A program made the translations under genes and the position numbers. From positions 1 through 28,099 of the forward strand of contig CALGOZ010000151.1 in assembly GCA_937960785.1 (NCBI GenBank): DNA of 28,099 nucleotides, in the 5' to 3' direction. This stretch comes from an uncultured Pseudogracilibacillus sp. (GTDB lineage: Bacteria > Bacillota > Bacilli > Bacillales > Amphibacillaceae). Shown piece after piece: positions 24,402 through 28,099 of this stretch. The number at the start of each line of letters is the position of its first letter. The first letter of the stretch is position 1. The notes below the pieces were generated by a model, which ran no database searches, had not been told where the DNA came from, and worked only from the letters and a program-made list of their open reading frames with translations.

Positions 24402-25289
24402 TTACCCTCCGTAAGAGAAAAAGGGCAACCATGTCTTCGGGACATCTACATGAAAGGTAAGCAACTCATTCGTATGCGGATGGTGAAACTTTAAGGTGTG
24501 GCAATGAAGTGCATGATGAGTAAGCACTGAATCGGAGTTACCGTATAATCCATCACCGATTAACGGATGACCAATAGAAGAAAAATGGACACGAATTTGA
24601 TGCGTTCGGCCAGTCTCTAGTTGAATATTCACATGGGTAAATTTTCGGTAACGACGTTTTACTTCATAATGGGTAATCGCTTCCTGACCATCCGGTGCAA
24701 CCTCGCGTTCAATAATTGAAGTTTTTTTCCTTCGAATTGGTCGATTGATTGTCCCGTGATCACTTTTTACAACACCTTCTACTAGCGCTTCATAAAAACG
24801 CTCGATCTTTCGCTCCCGTTGTTTTTGAGATAAAATCGAATGGCTAAGTTGATGTTTAGCAACAAGCATAAGACCCGATGTATCTTTATCAAGACGAGTA
24901 ACGATATGAACTGTATAAGGGATTCCTTTTTCTTCGTAGTAATGTAATAAGCCGTTTGCAATCGTGCCTGTAGGATGTTCTCGGGAAGGAATCGATGGAA
25001 TTTTCGCCTTTTTATTTAAAACAATTAGCCAATCGTCTTCATATACGATATCTAAAGCGACTCTCTCAGCTACCATCGTTTGACTTCGAGTTTCTTCCGG
25101 AAATTTAATTGTTAACGTATCCGCTTCTTTTAATTGATAACGAACTGTTACCGGTTGACCGTTGATGAGAAGAAACCGTTTTTCCCGAGTTAACCTTTTT
25201 ATATAACGGGAGGATAGTCGAAGTGAATCCCTTAAATATTGCCGTAACAACTTTCCAGCGTCTTTTTTACCAATTTTTACTTGAAGCAT
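24402..25289 (-). CDS. RluA-family 23S/tRNA pseudouridine synthase (YjbO type)
   Basis: 295 aa, with an S4-like N-terminal part (KLLRQYLRDSLRLSSRYIKRL) and the RluA catalytic domain. Catalytic Asp134 lies in RLDKDTSGLML, followed by the conserved TGRTHQIRVHFSSIGHPLIGD. It isomerises uridine in structural RNA; the exact site is not predictable. The start is the ATG ending at 25289, two bases after the nadK stop; a longer frame would run 57 bases back into nadK. It follows nadK as yjbO does in B. subtilis. Gene order rather than sequence points to YjbO. Confidence 0.9.
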   Translation of the reverse strand: MLQVKIGKKDAGKLLRQYLRDSLRLSSRYIKRLTREKRFLLINGQPVTVRYQLKEADTLTIKFPEETRSQTMVAERVALDIVYEDDWLIVLNKKAKIPSIPSREHPTGTIANGLLHYYEEKGIPYTVHIVTRLDKDTSGLMLVAKHQLSHSILSQKQRERKIERFYEALVEGVVKSDHGTINRPIRRKKTSIIEREVAPDGQEAITHYEVKRRYRKFTHVNIQLETGRTHQIRVHFSSIGHPLIGDGLYGNSDSVLTHHALHCHTLKFHHPHTNELLTFHVDVPKTWLPFFSYGG

Positions 25290-25291
25290 AA

Positions 25292-26104
25292 TTATCGTTC
25301 TTTCGGTTTCACTTCCGTTACGAAGGAGTCGCGGACCCGATTCCAAAAAGGGAACGGACGATAACGGACAAAACGTACGCGTTCTTTAGCTACTCGGCAT
25401 TGGATTGATTTTACATCGGAATACGTATTAATAATATGATCGATTGCTATAATAAATTCATTTGTGCGTAACGGGCGAAGTAAGCACGTATGATGCTTTG
25501 GTAAAATTAACGGAGAACCGATTGTACGGAAAACGCGATTGTTAATCGATGCAATTTCCGTCATTTGAATCGCTTCTAATGAAGGATGGATAATTCCCCC
25601 ACCTAAGGCTTTATTGTAGGCAGTACTGCCGGAAGGTGTAGAAATACATAACCCATCACCACGGAAGGTTTCAAAGTGTTCGCCACGAATTTGAACATCA
25701 AAGACGACGGATTCACCTAACGTTTTAATCGTCGTTTCATTCAATGCCAAGGAACGTAATGGTTTTTCATCTTTATTAAAACGGATTATTACTTCTAGAA
25801 GTGGATATTCAACGACATGAAATGGAGTTTTTGCAATTTCGATTACTAGTTTCTCCAATTCATCGACGGTCCAATCCGTATAAAATCCAAGATGTCCCGT
25901 ATGTACACCTAAAAAAGCCGTTTTATCTAAACGATTTACATAACGACGAAACGCTTCGAGAAACGTACCATCACCGCCAATCGATATAACAAGATCTGGC
26001 TCTTCGTCGTTATACACTAAATCAAAATCGATTAAATATTGTTTCATTTTTGCTTTTACTTTGTTCGAACGTTCGTCACCTCGAGAGACTATCGCAAAAT
26101 TCAC
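25292..26104 (-). CDS. nadK: NAD kinase
   Basis: 270 aa ATP-NAD kinase making NADP. The GGDGT motif (Asp45) lies near residues 43-47, with LGVHTGHLGFYTDW, LALNET and the diacylglycerol-kinase-like GDGLCISTPSGSTAYN all present. GTG start with AGGGGG nine bases upstream, inside the palindrome GGGGCCCC. In B. subtilis yjbM (a small ppGpp synthetase) precedes nadK; here nadK is first and divergent from the yjbK gene. Confidence 0.93.
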   Translation of the reverse strand: MNFAIVSRGDERSNKVKAKMKQYLIDFDLVYNDEEPDLVISIGGDGTFLEAFRRYVNRLDKTAFLGVHTGHLGFYTDWTVDELEKLVIEIAKTPFHVVEYPLLEVIIRFNKDEKPLRSLALNETTIKTLGESVVFDVQIRGEHFETFRGDGLCISTPSGSTAYNKALGGGIIHPSLEAIQMTEIASINNRVFRTIGSPLILPKHHTCLLRPLRTNEFIIAIDHIINTYSDVKSIQCRVAKERVRFVRYRPFPFWNRVRDSFVTEVKPKER

Positions 26105-26250
26105 GTTCAGGGGCCCCCTTCTCTTTCTCGTTCAAATCACTAATTTTATGACTTTTCTTAAGCTTATATGCTACTAATAGTTTAGCATACAAATTATAAC
26201 ATAACTATTAAATTAAGTTGTATTCACTACTTATTCGTAAGCGTATTCGT

Positions 26251-26278
26251 TTGCAATAGACACTAAATTTGCGATAAT
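26251..26278 (+). promoter_or_regulatory. Likely SigA promoter of yjbK-yjbI
   Basis: TTGCAA (26251-26256), 16-base spacer, GATAAT (26273-26278), 29 bases before the start codon. The opposing nadK promoter must lie in the same 203-base gap; TATAAT occurs there on the minus strand but without a clear -35. Confidence 0.5.
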
Positions 26279-26307
26279 AGTTCACGAGTAATAAACTGGA
26301 GGTACGT

Positions 26308-26883
26308 ATGAGCCAACAAATAGAAATTGAACGAAAAACGATGTTAACGGAAGCAGAATTTGAATTATTATTAAAGAAACTGCCTTTTGAATCTGCGCCA
26401 ATTATACAAACGAATTATTATTTTGAAACCGAAGACTTAGCGCTAAAACGTAACCGGTCTGCATTACGAATCCGGCAAAAAAATAATTCGTACACGTTAA
26501 CGTTAAAAGAACCACACGAAGAAGGTGTGCTTGAAACGAACGAACCGCTTACAGAAGTTGAAGCTAAGAAGTGGTTACAAAATAAGCCTATTCCAACGGG
26601 AAAAATCGCTAATCAATTAGAGGCTTTATCTATTTGTTTAGAAGATTTACGTTATATTGGTTCCCTTAAGACGGAGCGTTATACATATAGTAAGGACGAT
26701 ATCCATTTTATGTTGGATAAAAGTTTTTATCTACAAACGATCGATTATGAACTTGAAATCGAAGCAACTTCCCTTAGGCAAGCTGAAGAGGAGATGTGTC
26801 AAATTTTATTAGATTATGATATAGAAGAAAGAACAGCTTTACCGAAAATCGCTCGTTTCTTTCATAAAGCTGACGAGTTATAA
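26308..26883 (+). CDS. yjbK: CYTH-domain triphosphate-tunnel protein YjbK
   Basis: 191 aa. Signature E-x-E-x-K (Glu6, Glu8, Lys10), RSALRIRQKNNSYTLTLKEP (49-68) and ELEIEATS near 148-155 supply the charged tunnel that binds triphosphate and metal. The family includes thiamine triphosphatases and tripolyphosphatases; the substrate is not predictable. ATG start with GGAGGTACGT. It is followed 13 bases later by yjbI. Confidence 0.9.
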   Translation: MSQQIEIERKTMLTEAEFELLLKKLPFESAPIIQTNYYFETEDLALKRNRSALRIRQKNNSYTLTLKEPHEEGVLETNEPLTEVEAKKWLQNKPIPTGKIANQLEALSICLEDLRYIGSLKTERYTYSKDDIHFMLDKSFYLQTIDYELEIEATSLRQAEEEMCQILLDYDIEERTALPKIARFFHKADEL

Positions 26884-26896
26884 AGGAGAGAGCAGT

Positions 26897-27280
26897 ATGT
26901 CAGAGCAAGCTGGTACAATTTATGAAGCGATCGGTGGACAAGAAGCCGTAGACCGTATCGTCGAATCTTTATATACTCATATCGCCCAACATCCGTTATT
27001 AATTCCTATTTTCCCAGCGGATTTAACTGAGACGAAATGGAAGCAACGTTTGTTTTTAACGCAATTTTTCGGTGGGCCTCCTTTATATTTACAGGAACGC
27101 GGTCATCCGATGTTGCGACGGAGACATCTTCCGTTTCCGATTACACCAGAACGAGGTAAAGCATGGCTCGATTGTATGGAGACTGCATTAGAAGAAGCAG
27201 AAATCGAAGAGCCTTATCGTAGCGCAATATTTGAGCGTTTGACGACTGTTGCAGGGCAAATGGTGAACAAATTTGAATAA
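26897..27280 (+). CDS. yjbI: Truncated haemoglobin, group II (YjbI/TrHbO)
   Basis: 127 aa haem-binding 2-over-2 globin. Proximal His77 (RRRHLPFPI), Trp90 at the conserved G8 position and FFGGPPLY (57-64) are group II features. B. subtilis YjbI is proposed to protect the Spx adaptor YjbH, which is encoded next to it; yjbH is not in this window. ATG with AAAGGAGAG upstream. Probably co-transcribed with yjbK. Confidence 0.93.
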   Translation: MSEQAGTIYEAIGGQEAVDRIVESLYTHIAQHPLLIPIFPADLTETKWKQRLFLTQFFGGPPLYLQERGHPMLRRRHLPFPITPERGKAWLDCMETALEEAEIEEPYRSAIFERLTTVAGQMVNKFE

Positions 27281-27364
27281 AGACGTTCGTTAATATTTAC
27301 TCTCCTTTCCTCATAATGTGTAATAGAATATAATTTTTTCACTTGGGAGGGAGAGGTCTAGGAT

Positions 27365-27550
27365 ATGGGCTCTTTACTATTTCGCCTGTTATTAGTTCTT
27401 TGCACGATTATATTAATTTTTCTCAATTTGCTCGCCCTTATGCGACTTCTTTCACCTTTTATTACGTTACCCCTTTTGTTTGTCTGTCTTTATATTACTT
27501 TATATACATTTAGTCAACGAAGGGCTTTTCGTTATCGAGAGCGAAACTAA
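27365..27550 (+). CDS. Small two-helix membrane protein, function unknown
   Basis: 61 aa, almost entirely hydrophobic through residue 50 (about 4-27 and 30-48), ending in a basic RRAFRYRERN tail. ATG with GGAGGGAGAGG some eight bases upstream. A TATAAT lies at 27329-27334 without a good -35. Not recognised. Its transcript would run into the repeat element, where the hairpin at 27615-27637 with a T-run could end it. Confidence 0.65.
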   Translation: MGSLLFRLLLVLCTIILIFLNLLALMRLLSPFITLPLLFVCLYITLYTFSQRRAFRYRERN

Positions 27551-27589
27551 TTCATCAGATATCTCATTAAAAGCAAGCAAAAAGAGATA

Positions 27590-28099
27590 GGCAAAACCGA
27601 GCAAGTAAAATTACGGTATTCAGTTAAACTGAGTACCTTTTTATTTTATGCTTGCATGGGGAAGAGCGTTTTATTAAGCTTTTGCATTTGAAAGTTGCTT
27701 TAAGCCAAGCGCCATCTTGCTTTGTTAAGTAAGTTACTTTGGAGTATCCTTTTCTAGGTAAATTTACGAGCAAAAGCGATTCAACTTACATAGCGGAGGC
27801 TCCTACTGAGTAAGTCCACAGACAAAAGTCTTCAAGCTTACACAATGGACGCTTCCACCGGGTAAGTCTAAGTACAAAAGTAGATCAACTTACATAGTGG
27901 ACGCTTCCACCGAGTAAGTCTAAGTACAAAAGCAGATCAACTTACACAGTGGACGCTTCTATTGAGTAAGTTTACGAACAAAAGTCTTCAAGCTTACACA
28001 GTGGGCGCTTCTTCCAGGTAAGTCTAGGGACAAAAGCAGATTAACTTACACAGTGGGCGCTTCCACCGGGTAAGTCTAAGTACAAAAGCAGATTAACTT
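27590..28099. repeat. 5' part of a third repeat element, cut by the window edge
   Basis: Aligns with 17500 onward. The outer GGCTGGGACA is decayed (AGATAGGCAAAACC), then the hairpin at 27615-27637, a region matching CTTGGGGAGGTGACGTTTTATT, and an array with unit starts at 27730, 27782, 27834, 27886, 27938, 27990, 28042 and 28094 (each step 52). The unit type is close to that at 1-120 (GCAGAT linker) and somewhat different from the array at 17742. Same orientation as the other two. Confidence 0.88.
27615..27637 (+). terminator. 5' hairpin of the right-edge repeat element
   Basis: GGTATTCAG (27615-27623) pairs with CTGAGTACC (27629-27637), one G-T wobble, followed by TTTTTATTTT. Good terminator form for the preceding small gene. 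Confidence 0.75.

Noticed and set aside
25290..25346. N-terminal extension of the pseudouridine synthase
   Set aside because: It would overlap the nadK coding end; the ATG at 25289 begins at the natural domain start.

Overview
The window looks like chromosome from a low-GC, endospore-forming member of the Bacillaceae, probably near Oceanobacillus/Virgibacillus-type lineages (the genus is inference). Grounds: AT-rich DNA with strong AGGAGG-type ribosome binding sites and frequent GTG/TTG starts; spore coat genes (CotZ/CotY type and CotO type); SigB-type sigma factor followed by tex; petrobactin-type yclNOPQ order; and a yjb cluster (nadK, rluD-like, yjbK, yjbI) arranged as in Bacillus relatives.

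Layout. 1-575: end of an intergenic repeat element. 582-2389 (minus): possible operon of a PopT/DUF368 membrane protein, a small membrane protein and an esterase. 2540-6417 (plus): Fur-boxed iron-siderophore ABC importer yclNOPQ with terminator. 6904-8540: catalase with a strong promoter and a PerR-like site. 8621-8672: one solitary copy of the 52-bp repeat. 8833-12337 (plus): nosD-nosL-nosY-nosF copper-maturation genes with no nosZ. 12330-13815 (minus): NarL-type two-component system, overlapping nosF tail to tail. 13853-16813 (minus): sigB-tex without rsbV, rsbW or rsbX. 17017-17394 (minus): DUF4870 protein. 17490-18653: a complete repeat element. 18659-19361 (minus): CstR-type persulfide repressor and rhodanese, each with its own promoter and operator. 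19552-21685: metallo-beta-lactamase-fold hydrolase, DUF421 protein and an unknown charged protein. 21835-22809: spore coat pair cotZ/cotO, convergent. 22910-26104 (minus): mgtE, RluA-family pseudouridine synthase and NAD kinase. 26308-27550 (plus): CYTH protein YjbK, truncated globin YjbI and a small membrane protein. 27590-28099: start of a third repeat element, cut by the window edge.

The most unusual content is the non-coding repeat element. Its complete copy is about 1.16 kb. It is bounded by inverted GGCTGGGACA / TGTCCCAGCC ends, carries a terminator-like hairpin just inside each end pointing inward, and holds a tandem array of a 52-bp unit. Each unit contains an inverted repeat built on ACTTAC...GTAAGT, followed by a conserved ACAAAAGC-type linker. 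The 52-bp spacing is kept almost without exception through 11 units in one copy and 7 in another, although the units differ in sequence. One solo unit sits between katA and nosD. I do not recognise this as a named family.

Functionally the genes form ordinary stress and metal modules: iron uptake (Fur), peroxide defence (PerR-like), copper-site maturation (nos), reactive sulfur (CstR), general stress (SigB), magnesium (MgtE) and spore coat. No rRNA, tRNA, CRISPR or intact insertion sequence was recognised.
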